Source: Rikenellaceae bacterium
GTDB taxonomy: Bacteria > Bacteroidota > Bacteroidia > Bacteroidales > Rikenellaceae
DNA: 8,187 nucleotides
Assembly: GCA_020859875.1 (NCBI GenBank)
Contig: JAJBVJ010000079.1
Span: 1-8,187, forward strand
Reading direction: 5' to 3'
In this document: positions 1-5,281 of the stretch, piece by piece
Layout: the number at the start of each line of letters is the position of its first letter
Position numbering within the stretch: the first letter of the stretch is position 1
Translations under genes and position numbers: made by a program
Notes under the pieces: generated by a model
The model's input: the letters and a program-made list of their open reading frames with translations, nothing else
Database searches by the model: none
What the model was told of the DNA's origin: nothing

Positions 1-118
1 GAACCAGAATCTGAAGTTTAGGAAACTTCCGTTCTATCCCTTGAACTATGGAACCGTATATTTTCTTTCCCACCGAAGCTGCCGCTTCGGGGTCGTAAAG
101 ATAATAACTATCCCCCAA
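1..118 (-). CDS. Possible partial ORF after fabH, unidentified
   Basis: An open frame on the minus strand runs from the end of fabH off the left edge of the window. It reads about 39 residues from a TTG at 118, beginning GDSYYLYDPEAAASVG and ending with FPKLQILV at the edge. I do not recognise the family. No ATG lies in this frame; the TTG is a guess, and a GTG at 175-173, overlapping the fabH 3' end by about 34 bases, is the other choice. The other two minus frames contain stops here, and the composition (aromatic and small residues, a basic amphipathic stretch) looks protein-like. It follows fabH in the same direction with a gap of about 23 bases, so it could be the next operon gene. Whether it is real depends on sequence outside the window. 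Confidence 0.25.
   Translation of the reverse strand, partial: MGDSYYLYDPEAAASVGKKIYGSIVQGIERKFPKLQILV
73..90 (-). other. GC-rich hairpin downstream of fabH
   Basis: A perfect 7-base-pair inverted repeat, CCGAAGC (73-79) and GCTTCGG (84-90), encloses a 4-base loop about 50 bases beyond the fabH stop. It could form a stable stem in the fabH transcript. No run of U follows it on either strand, so a classical intrinsic terminator is not supported. It may simply be codons of the open frame that crosses it. Confidence 0.3.
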
Positions 119-141
119 TCCGGCAAATACGGTGCAATCCC

Positions 142-1152
142 TTATCTGGAGAAATCGCCGCCGTCGTATGCCCACCTGAGGTAGGCCGCGCCCCATGTAT
201 AGCCGCCGCCGAAAGTGGCCAGGATGAGGTTGTCGCCTTTTTTTAGCCTGCTCTCGTAATCCCATAGACACAAGGGCAGGGTTGCGGCGGTGGTATTGCC
301 GAACTTGTCTATATTTATCATACACTTTTCACGCGGCAGGCCGATCCGTTTGGCCGTAGCGTCGATAATGCGCATATTCGCCTGGTGGGGCACAAGAAAA
401 TCGACATCTTCTACCGAAAGGTTGTTCCGTTCCATGACCGTAGCCGAAACGTCGCCCATGTTCGATACGGCGGCTTTAAACACCGCCTGGCCTTCCTGAT
501 GGATATGGTGCCATTTATTGGTTACTGTCTCGATCGTGGCCGGATATGCCGAGCCGCCGGCTTTCATGTGCAGGTGCTGAGCCCCGCTGCCGTCCGAATG
601 GAGTTCGTAATCGAGCAGGCCGAAACCCTCGGTGTCAGGCTCCAGAAGCACGGCTCCGGCACCGTCCCCGAAAATGGGGCAGGTACTCCTGTCTTCGTAG
701 TCTACGATAGAGGACATCTTGTCCGCTCCCACGACGATAACTTTCTTGTAAGCGCCGGTCTCGATGAATTGGGATGCGGTGACAAGAGCGAACAGGAAAC
801 CGCTGCACGCGGCCGAAATATCGTATCCGAAAGCATTTTTGCAACCTGCCTTGTAACTTATCAGATTCGCCGTGGATGGAAAGAACATATCCGGTGTCAC
901 GGTGGCGCAAATCACAAGGTCTATATCCAGCGGGTCGGTATTGGTCTTTTCAAGAAGGTCTTTGACGGCATGTTCCCCGAGGTAGGAAGTCCCGAGCCCT
1001 TCTCCTTTCAGGATATGGCGGGTCTTGATGCCGATCCTCGTCATTATCCACTCGTCGGAGGTGTCTACCATCTTGCTGAGCTCGAAATTGTCGAGGATAT
1101 AATCCGGGAGGTATGCACCTACCCCGGTTATGGCTGCTGTAATTTTAGACAT
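142..1152 (-). CDS. fabH: Beta-ketoacyl-[acyl-carrier-protein] synthase III (FabH)
   Basis: This cytosolic enzyme starts fatty acid synthesis by condensing acetyl-CoA (or another short acyl-CoA) with malonyl-ACP, giving a 3-ketoacyl-ACP and CO2. The protein is 336 residues, the usual size. The catalytic triad of the thiolase fold is intact: Cys116 in DISAACSGF, His256 in PHQAN and Asn286 in FGNTTAAT. The N-terminal ITGVGAYLPD and TSDEWI-TRIGI motifs and the C-terminal GGGYTWGA motif are also typical. The frame stays open to an ATG at 1212, but homology begins at MSKITAAITGVG, so the start at 1152 is preferred; the extra 20 residues resemble no FabH leader. The gene lies 90 bases after plsX on the same strand and is probably co-transcribed with it, so acyl chain initiation is expressed with phospholipid acyl transfer. 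The start has no Shine-Dalgarno sequence and is preceded by an AT-rich inverted repeat. Confidence 0.97.
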   Translation of the reverse strand: MSKITAAITGVGAYLPDYILDNFELSKMVDTSDEWIMTRIGIKTRHILKGEGLGTSYLGEHAVKDLLEKTNTDPLDIDLVICATVTPDMFFPSTANLISYKAGCKNAFGYDISAACSGFLFALVTASQFIETGAYKKVIVVGADKMSSIVDYEDRSTCPIFGDGAGAVLLEPDTEGFGLLDYELHSDGSGAQHLHMKAGGSAYPATIETVTNKWHHIHQEGQAVFKAAVSNMGDVSATVMERNNLSVEDVDFLVPHQANMRIIDATAKRIGLPREKCMINIDKFGNTTAATLPLCLWDYESRLKKGDNLILATFGGGYTWGAAYLRWAYDGGDFSR

Positions 1153-1160
1153 TAAGGGTC

Positions 1161-1178
1161 GTTTAAAAAAATTTAAAC
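1161..1178. repeat. AT-rich inverted repeat upstream of fabH
   Basis: GTTTAAA (1161-1167) and TTTAAAC (1172-1178) form a perfect 7-base inverted repeat around AAAA, 9 bases upstream of the fabH start. It could be a regulator site or a weak hairpin in the plsX-fabH mRNA. Its core resembles that of the palindrome upstream of plsX, but with such low sequence complexity the likeness may be chance. Confidence 0.3.
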
Positions 1179-1242
1179 CGGTCTTAGAGTTCGAATCGCT
1201 TGTGCACGGCACCTTTGCGCACCGTCCGCCGGCTCGCCTTCG

Positions 1243-2187
1243 CTAATTGAATATCTCGCAAAGCTTTTTCACCAGGCGCCCTTTTATGGTCTTTTCCGTC
1301 TGCAGGATCATATTCTTGATAGCAAAAGGGCTCGAACAGCCGTGGCCTACCATGACGTTGCCGTTAATACCCAGTACGGGTGTTCCGCCGACGATCTCGT
1401 AATTGAGCCGGTCGATATACTCGTCCTTCACTCCGCTGGCCTTTGCGATCTCATAGAATCCTTCTGCCTGTTTGAGCACGAGGTTGCCCACGAAACCGTC
1501 GCATACGACAACGTCCGCAAACTGGCCCGTAAAGATGTATTTGGATTCGATATTTCCGGTGAACTCAAACTGCTCGGTCTGCTCCATCAGCTCGTAGGCG
1601 GCTTTGGTGGCCATATTGCCTTTCTCTTTCTCTTCGCCGATATTGAGCAGGGCCACCCGCGGCTTTTCCAGCTTCATCACATTCTGGGCATATGCATTGC
1701 CGATTACGGCATACTGGTACAGCACTTCCGGCTTGCAGCCCACATTGAGCCCTACATCCAGCAATAGAAATGATTTGCCGTTGGAGGCGGCTATCTGGGC
1801 CGAAATTGCCGGGCGGATAATGCCGTCTATCTGACCGACGGTGGTCATGCTGCCCACCAACATGGCTCCGGTATTGCCCGCGCTGGCGAAGCCGTCTATC
1901 TGTCCCTCCTGCAAATGGCGAAAGCCCACAACTACACTGGAATCGGTCTTTTTGACGAACGACTGGGCAGGATGCTCGTTCATACCTATCGTTTCGGTGG
2001 TATGGACTATCTCGAAAGCATTTGCCGGAGAGCCGTTCTCGCAGAGCTTCTTCTCGATCTGCTCCCTGTCGCCGAAAAGCACTATCACGCTCCCCTGGGG
2101 AAGTTCCCTGGAAGCCTCGAGGGCCCCTTTTACTACGACGTCGGGGGCAAAATCGCCTCCCATGGCATCTAAACCGATTCTCAACAT
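1243..2187 (-). CDS. plsX: Phosphate acyltransferase PlsX
   Basis: PlsX converts acyl-ACP and inorganic phosphate to acyl-phosphate, the donor that PlsY uses to acylate glycerol-3-phosphate at the start of phospholipid synthesis. It is a peripheral membrane enzyme. The 314-residue protein has the family motifs in order: LDAMGGDFAP (6-15), SAGNTGAML (102-110), LLDVGLNVGCKPEVL (142-156), LNIGEEKEKGN (181-191), CDGFVGNLVLK (229-239) and the glycine-rich VGGTPVLGINGNVMVGHG region (266-283). The frame is open to an ATG at 2373, but those 62 extra residues would overlap rpmF and a likely promoter, while MLRIGLDAMGG is the normal family start, so 2187 is chosen. The gene sits between rpmF and fabH, the conserved bacterial order, and a promoter-like site at 2215-2245 could express it with fabH independently of yceD-rpmF. 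Confidence 0.97.
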   Translation of the reverse strand: MLRIGLDAMGGDFAPDVVVKGALEASRELPQGSVIVLFGDREQIEKKLCENGSPANAFEIVHTTETIGMNEHPAQSFVKKTDSSVVVGFRHLQEGQIDGFASAGNTGAMLVGSMTTVGQIDGIIRPAISAQIAASNGKSFLLLDVGLNVGCKPEVLYQYAVIGNAYAQNVMKLEKPRVALLNIGEEKEKGNMATKAAYELMEQTEQFEFTGNIESKYIFTGQFADVVVCDGFVGNLVLKQAEGFYEIAKASGVKDEYIDRLNYEIVGGTPVLGINGNVMVGHGCSSPFAIKNMILQTEKTIKGRLVKKLCEIFN

Positions 2188-2214
2188 ATTGCGGTGAACA
2201 GTGTTTGACAAAGT

Positions 2215-2245
2215 GAAAGATACCGTAAATTTACGGCCGGACAAA
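2215..2245 (-). promoter_or_regulatory. Candidate Bacteroidota promoter for plsX-fabH
   Basis: Read on the minus strand, TTTG (2245-2242) is followed by a 19-base spacer and TATCTTTC (2222-2215). This matches the Bacteroidota -33/-7 pattern TTTG-N19-TAnnTTTG except for the last base. Transcription would start near 2209, leaving a leader of about 22 bases before the plsX ATG. The -33 box overlaps the last codons of rpmF, so this would be an internal operon promoter. Confidence 0.5.
2223..2236. promoter_or_regulatory. 14-base palindrome in plsX promoter spacer, candidate operator
   Basis: CCGTAAATTTACGG is a perfect 14-base palindrome. It lies entirely inside the 19-base spacer of the candidate plsX promoter and directly abuts its -7 box. 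A dimeric repressor bound there would be expected to block transcription. No T-run follows, so a terminator reading is unlikely. Which protein would bind is unknown. Confidence 0.4.
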
Positions 2246-2257
2246 AAAATCGCCCGA

Positions 2258-2440
2258 TTATTCAGCTTTTTTGTCGATGGCAAGTTTGCCGCGGTAGTAA
2301 CCGCACTCGGGACAAACCCTGTGGTAAAGCACTGCCGATCCGCAATTACCGCAGGCTGCAATAGTAGGTGCAACCGCCTTGTAGTGGGTTCTTCTCTTGT
2401 CCCTTCTGGTCGAAGAGACTTTGTGTTTAGGATGTGCCAT
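2258..2440 (-). CDS. rpmF: 50S ribosomal protein L32
   Basis: L32 is a small zinc-ribbon protein of the large ribosomal subunit. The 60-residue product has the typical basic N-terminus (MAHPKHKVSSTRRDKRR) and all four zinc-ligand cysteines as two CxxC pairs, Cys30/Cys33 and Cys43/Cys46, so this is the zinc-binding (C+) form. Its length and C-terminal YYRGK motif are normal. It lies 63 bases after yceD and 70 bases before plsX, all on the minus strand, as in many bacteria where yceD and rpmF are paired. The leader just before the ATG is purine-rich (AAGAAAGATAAACA) without a clear Shine-Dalgarno core. Transcription probably continues from the yceD promoter. Confidence 0.97.
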   Translation of the reverse strand: MAHPKHKVSSTRRDKRRTHYKAVAPTIAACGNCGSAVLYHRVCPECGYYRGKLAIDKKAE

Positions 2441-2503
2441 TGTTTATCTTTCTTATTTAAGTTCTATTTTCTTTCCATACCTGCACTTCAATGGGTGCAT
2501 GGG

Positions 2504-3075
2504 TTACTCCATTTCTTCCTTTAACCTGCGGAGCTTTTCCCACTCGGGATTCTCCGCCATAGCCTCCTGCTGCGGGCCGGTCAGCCGGTCGAATTCTTCC
2601 TGGGTGACGATCCGGAACTTTTCGAGCATCTCGGGATCACACCCGCCGGTACCCTCTGCCGTACCGGAATGCACCCTCTGGTAAGGCAACGAAAGAACGA
2701 TGCTTTCATATATATACTGGGCGACGTTCAAGGTATTTTCATTGTAGCCCAGCCACAGTACCTCGCCGTCGTAGCGTTCCGATTCCGGGATATCCTCGTC
2801 GGTAAATTTCACCGCCAACTCCCCCCGGTAATTTACCGGCAGGTCGCAATCGTCGAGGCACCTGTCGCACTGGACGGTTACCTTGCCTTCGATATCGAAT
2901 TCCATCCGGAGCGATGCCGGCAGCTTTTCGAGGATTACCCGGGCAGTAGCTTTTCCACCGAGAATTTCTGAACCGTCGAATGCGGAAAAAATTCGTTGTC
3001 CATTTCGAACCCGAACTCGTGCCTACCTTCACCCAACCCTTTGTAGGCTATGTCGTATTTCCTGACAACGTTCAT
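2504..3075 (-). CDS. yceD: YceD/DUF177 family protein, frameshifted as read
   Basis: This protein belongs to the DUF177 (YceD) family, normally encoded directly before rpmF and linked in other organisms to 23S rRNA or ribosome assembly; its biochemical role is not settled. Residues from the ATG at 3075 read MNVVRKYDIAYKGLGEG and on to DNEFF, then the frame is lost in a run of six T (minus strand, 2991-2986) and stops at 2937-2935 after 46 codons. Shifting by one base at the run, as if there were seven T, continues with SAFDGSEILGGKATARVILE and then the intact core, including the conserved CDRCLDDC (Cys70, Cys73, Cys77 of the repaired protein) and an acidic C-terminus. The repaired protein is about 190 residues, normal for the family. 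From internal ATG 2905 only 133 residues would be made. A sequencing or assembly slip in the homopolymer, a real mutation, or slippage during expression could each explain it. Confidence 0.88.
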
Positions 3076-3096
3076 TATCCCGCAAAAAACAGGACA

Positions 3097-3127
3097 CAAA
3101 GGTATATAATATTAGTGTAAATGCAAA
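3097..3127 (-). promoter_or_regulatory. Bacteroidota promoter for yceD-rpmF
   Basis: On the minus strand TTTG (3127-3124), a 19-base spacer and TACCTTTG (3104-3097) match the Bacteroidota -33/-7 consensus fully. Transcription would start near 3091, about 16 bases before the yceD ATG at 3075. This supports 3075 as the real yceD start even though the frame is later broken. Confidence 0.75.
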
Positions 3128-3141
3128 GTTTTACCGATTTT

Positions 3142-3172
3142 TATGGTTACCGGATAATAGTTTTTACCTTTG
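3142..3172 (+). promoter_or_regulatory. Bacteroidota promoter for the 139-residue hypothetical gene
   Basis: TACCTTTG at 3165-3172 is a perfect -7 box. TATG at 3142-3145, exactly 19 bases upstream, is a one-mismatch -33 box. Transcription would start near 3178, giving a leader of about 27 bases before the ATG at 3205. The site faces away from the yceD promoter. Confidence 0.6.
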
Positions 3173-3204
3173 TGTCCGGAGACCCCTAATATACCCTTTA
3201 AGAT

Positions 3205-3624
3205 ATGCTTACGGATGGGAATAAGTATGTTGTGGAATTATTTTGCGGCTATCCCGAGTGGTGGCGGTTCAACATCTATATGATGATAGTAAGCTGTGAT
3301 AAGGAGGGCAACAGTCTCTCGTTCAGAAATTACACCGACAGGATCTACGACGTGGAATACGGCACCGGGCGCGGGGGCCCCGAGGGCTTCGATCCCGCCG
3401 GCCGGATAGCGACAATCGAAAGCGATCCCTGCCACCATATCGAGGTCTACGCCTATGCCGTCACTAACACCTTCCCAGACTCCGAATCTATCAAGGACTC
3501 TCCGCCCTTTCAGGCCATACTCACTGTAAAAGTCGACGGTGAACAAATCTCAACCCGCCGGTACGACGTGAACCAGTGGGGCGGCCTCACCATATCCGGC
3601 CAGCGTTTCGGCCTCGAACAGTGA
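3205..3624 (+). CDS. Hypothetical protein, 139 residues
   Basis: I do not recognise this protein. It has 139 residues, no signal peptide and no membrane segment, so it is predicted to be cytoplasmic. The N-terminal half has an aromatic, beta-strand-like stretch (FCGYPEWWRFNIYMM, residues 14-28); the middle is rich in Gly, Pro and Asp (GRGGPEGFDPAG); the C-terminal half again looks strand-rich (AILTVKVDGEQ, then YDVNQWGGLTISG). Cysteines at 15, 31 and 76 form no obvious metal motif. Alternating hydrophobic residues suggest a small beta-sandwich, which is inference. Codon use resembles its neighbours, and a good -7 box lies 33 bases upstream, so it is probably a real expressed gene. It stands alone: divergent from yceD and convergent with the small membrane protein gene, 9 bases past its stop. 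Confidence 0.75.
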   Translation: MLTDGNKYVVELFCGYPEWWRFNIYMMIVSCDKEGNSLSFRNYTDRIYDVEYGTGRGGPEGFDPAGRIATIESDPCHHIEVYAYAVTNTFPDSESIKDSPPFQAILTVKVDGEQISTRRYDVNQWGGLTISGQRFGLEQ

Positions 3625-3634
3625 CTTTCGGGCC
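3610..3634. terminator. Bulged hairpin between convergent gene ends
   Basis: GGCC-T-CGAA (3610-3618) pairs with TTCGGGCC (3627-3634), giving eight base pairs with one bulged T and an 8-base loop. It covers the stop codon of the rightward gene and ends at the stop codon of the leftward gene, where a shared terminator would be expected. No T-run follows on either strand, so the assignment is weak. Confidence 0.3.
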
Positions 3635-3819
3635 TATGCCGTGAAATATAAGAGCAGGCTTATTCCGAAAGCAATGGCCACAAATATCGCCGCAAAGTAA
3701 ATATAGGGACGTACCTTCTCCTTTATGGGTATCTTCACCCGACTGCCGCCCTTTTGAAGCGCCTGGTCTTTCGTTTGCTCGATTATCCGCAGCTCTTTCC
3801 TGTTCAGCCTGTAATTCAT
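3634..3819 (-). CDS. Small single-helix membrane protein
   Basis: The 61-residue product is not a member of any family I can name. It has a charged, probably helical N-terminal half (MNYRLNRKELRIIEQTKDQA) followed by a basic stretch (KIPIKEKVRP) and one hydrophobic helix at about residues 40-59 (IYFAAIFVAIAFGISLLLYF) ending two residues later. The positive charge before the helix suggests the N-terminus stays in the cytoplasm with the helix as a C-terminal anchor. It is divergent from prmC and converges on the upstream hypothetical gene. A -7-like TACTTTTG lies 17 bases before the ATG. The clear anchor architecture and promoter support a real gene; the role is unknown. Confidence 0.65.
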   Translation of the reverse strand: MNYRLNRKELRIIEQTKDQALQKGGSRVKIPIKEKVRPYIYFAAIFVAIAFGISLLLYFTA

Positions 3820-3835
3820 TACCGATTATTCTTTT

Positions 3836-3843
3836 CAAAAGTA
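3836..3843 (-). promoter_or_regulatory. Possible -7 box for the small membrane protein
   Basis: TACTTTTG (minus strand, 3843-3836) matches the Bacteroidota -7 consensus TAnnTTTG and lies 16 bases before the ATG at 3819. I find no convincing -33 box at the usual 19-21 base spacing, so support comes from the -7 element and its position. Confidence 0.4.
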
Positions 3844-3888
3844 CGATAATTTCCCAATGGGCCTCCTACACTCCGAAAAAATATGGAT

Positions 3889-3896
3889 TATCTTTG
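3889..3896 (+). promoter_or_regulatory. -7 box for prmC, implying a leaderless mRNA
   Basis: TATCTTTG at 3889-3896 is a perfect Bacteroidota -7 box. The ATG at 3902 begins six bases after its G, about where transcription should start. The mRNA would therefore be leaderless or nearly so. No good -33 box is visible at the standard spacing. Confidence 0.5.
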
Positions 3897-3901
3897 CAGG
3901 G

Positions 3902-4747
3902 ATGACCATCGGTGAAATATTCGCAAAGATACTGGATGCCGCCGTACCGGTTTACGGCGGGCGGGAAGCCCATGCGGTCGCCCGTTATATCATGCGCGAG
4001 CGGTTCGGCGTAAGCAGAGCCGACCTCGTTATGGAACCGGACAGAGATGCGGCCAACCCGGAAGATTTGGGCCGGATATTGTCCGAAGTGGCCGCCGGCC
4101 GGCCGGTTCAATATATTACCGGGTCGGTGGAGTTCTGCGGTCTCCGGCTCCAGGTTTCCCCGGGGGTTCTGATTCCCCGCCCCGAGACCGAAGAATTGGT
4201 TGAATGGATTATTTCCGATGCTCCGGCAACCCCGTCGATCCTCGACATCGGTACCGGCAGCGGCTCGATCGCCCTGGCACTGGCAAATGCAATTCCCGGC
4301 GCAAAGTTAACGGCCACGGACATTTCAGGGGAAGCTCTGGAGATAGCCCGCAAAAATGCACAAGATACGGGCCTCGACATAAATTTCCTGCAAAACGATA
4401 TACTGGATCCCGCCACCTCCGGCCGGATAGGCGGCCGGTTCGATATAATTGTCTCCAATCCTCCTTATATTCCGCAGCGGCAGGCCGCCTCGATGCATAT
4501 CAATGTCCGGAATTACGAACCATCCGGTGCGCTTTTTGTGCCGGATGACGATCCGCTCCTTTTCTACCGGGCGATAACGGGCTTTTCCACTTCCGGCCTG
4601 AAGACCGGCGGTGCGCTCTATTTCGAAGTGCATGAAGAGTCGGCCGACGACGTTACCCGACATCTTGCGGCGGAGGGTTTCCGGAAGGTGGAATTGCGCT
4701 GTGATATTAACGGCAAAAAGAGGATGGTACGCGCCCGGAAGAGTTGA
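3902..4747 (+). CDS. prmC: Peptide chain release factor N5-glutamine methyltransferase (PrmC/HemK)
   Basis: PrmC methylates the glutamine of the GGQ motif in release factors RF1 and RF2 using S-adenosylmethionine, which makes translation termination efficient; it is cytosolic. The 281-residue protein has the helical N-terminal substrate-binding domain (about 1-85), then the GVLIPRPETEELVEW motif (88-102), the SAM-binding loop DIGTGSGSIALALA (115-128) and the catalytic NPPY motif (Asn186-Tyr189) that holds the target glutamine. The frame also offers an ATG at 3857, but the 15 extra residues are unlike the family and would place the -7 box at 3889-3896 inside the gene; 3902 is preferred. The stop overlaps the next start as TGATG, suggesting translational coupling to recX. 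A prmC-recX pairing is, as I recall, also seen in other Bacteroidales. Confidence 0.95.
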   Translation: MTIGEIFAKILDAAVPVYGGREAHAVARYIMRERFGVSRADLVMEPDRDAANPEDLGRILSEVAAGRPVQYITGSVEFCGLRLQVSPGVLIPRPETEELVEWIISDAPATPSILDIGTGSGSIALALANAIPGAKLTATDISGEALEIARKNAQDTGLDINFLQNDILDPATSGRIGGRFDIIVSNPPYIPQRQAASMHINVRNYEPSGALFVPDDDPLLFYRAITGFSTSGLKTGGALYFEVHEESADDVTRHLAAEGFRKVELRCDINGKKRMVRARKS

Positions 4748-5280
4748 TGGCAGATGGAAAGAAATACGAAGACCGGACTCATGCGAAAAAACCGAAGTCC
4801 GCATCCGAGGCTCTGGCTTCGCTCATGCGCCTTTGCTCGCGTAGCGAGAAATCGAGCGGCGATGCAATGCGCCTTATGGCCGGATGGGGTGTCCCGGAAG
4901 CGGAGCGTGCCGCGGTGGTTAAAAAACTCACCGAGAGCCGCTTTATTGACGACCGCAGATTTGCCCAAGCCTACATCCGTGACAAGATCGATTTCAGCGG
5001 ATGGGGCCCCTATAAGATCGAACGCGGCCTTACGGCCAAGGGAATTTCCCGGGAGATCATTTCGGAGGTTTCCGTCCTTATATCGGGAAGCGGAAGCAAG
5101 GCAAAGAGCGGCAGGCTCGAATCGCTAATCGGGAAAAAGGCCGTCCGGACGAAGTATAAAGATCCATACGACCTGAAAGGGAAACTGCTGAGATATGCCG
5201 CAGGGTTGGGGTACCCTTACGAAGAAGTTTTGGAAGCCATTGAAAGAGTAGTATCGAACATAAAGGAAACTGAAAAATAA
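4747..5280 (+). CDS. recX: Regulatory protein RecX
   Basis: RecX binds RecA and the RecA-DNA filament and generally limits its recombinase and SOS co-protease activities. The 177-residue protein is of normal length, basic, and built of three-helix repeats. The most diagnostic part is LTESRFIDDRRFAQAYIRDK (61-80) followed by GPYKIERGLTAKGIS (87-101), with a further repeat near the C-terminus (KGKLLRYAAGLGYPYEEVLEAI begins at 144). The ATG at 4747 shares its A with the prmC stop. A TTG codon immediately upstream is a possible but less likely start. The stop is followed after one base by the M23 peptidase start, so recX is the middle gene of a tight operon. The first 20 residues are charged and probably unstructured. 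Confidence 0.92.
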   Translation: MADGKKYEDRTHAKKPKSASEALASLMRLCSRSEKSSGDAMRLMAGWGVPEAERAAVVKKLTESRFIDDRRFAQAYIRDKIDFSGWGPYKIERGLTAKGISREIISEVSVLISGSGSKAKSGRLESLIGKKAVRTKYKDPYDLKGKLLRYAAGLGYPYEEVLEAIERVVSNIKETEK

Positions 5281-5281
5281 G

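Larger units (their letters stand above)
3092..3177. repeat. 13-base inverted repeat spanning divergent promoters
   Basis: GGACACAAAGGTA at 3092-3104 is exactly the reverse complement of TACCTTTGTGTCC at 3165-3177, with 60 bases between. Each copy holds the -7 box of one of two outward-facing promoters plus the following five bases, around the expected start of transcription. Identity extends beyond the promoter consensus. Confidence 0.7.

Noticed and set aside
385..1155. 256-codon open frame on the plus strand
   Set aside because: It lies antisense to fabH, whose catalytic residues and full length are certain; the product resembles nothing and is a shadow of fabH codons.
2188..2373. 62-residue N-terminal extension of PlsX
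   Set aside because: It would overlap rpmF and run through a likely promoter, and it precedes the normal family start MLRIGLDAMGG.
2481..2500. Short inverted repeat TGCAC/GTGCA between yceD and rpmF, considered as an attenuator or protein-binding leader
   Set aside because: The stem is only five base pairs with an 8-base loop and no supporting elements.
2739..3032. 97-codon minus-strand frame in the yceD region
   Set aside because: It is Arg/Pro-rich and in a different frame from both yceD pieces; the repaired yceD reading explains the region.
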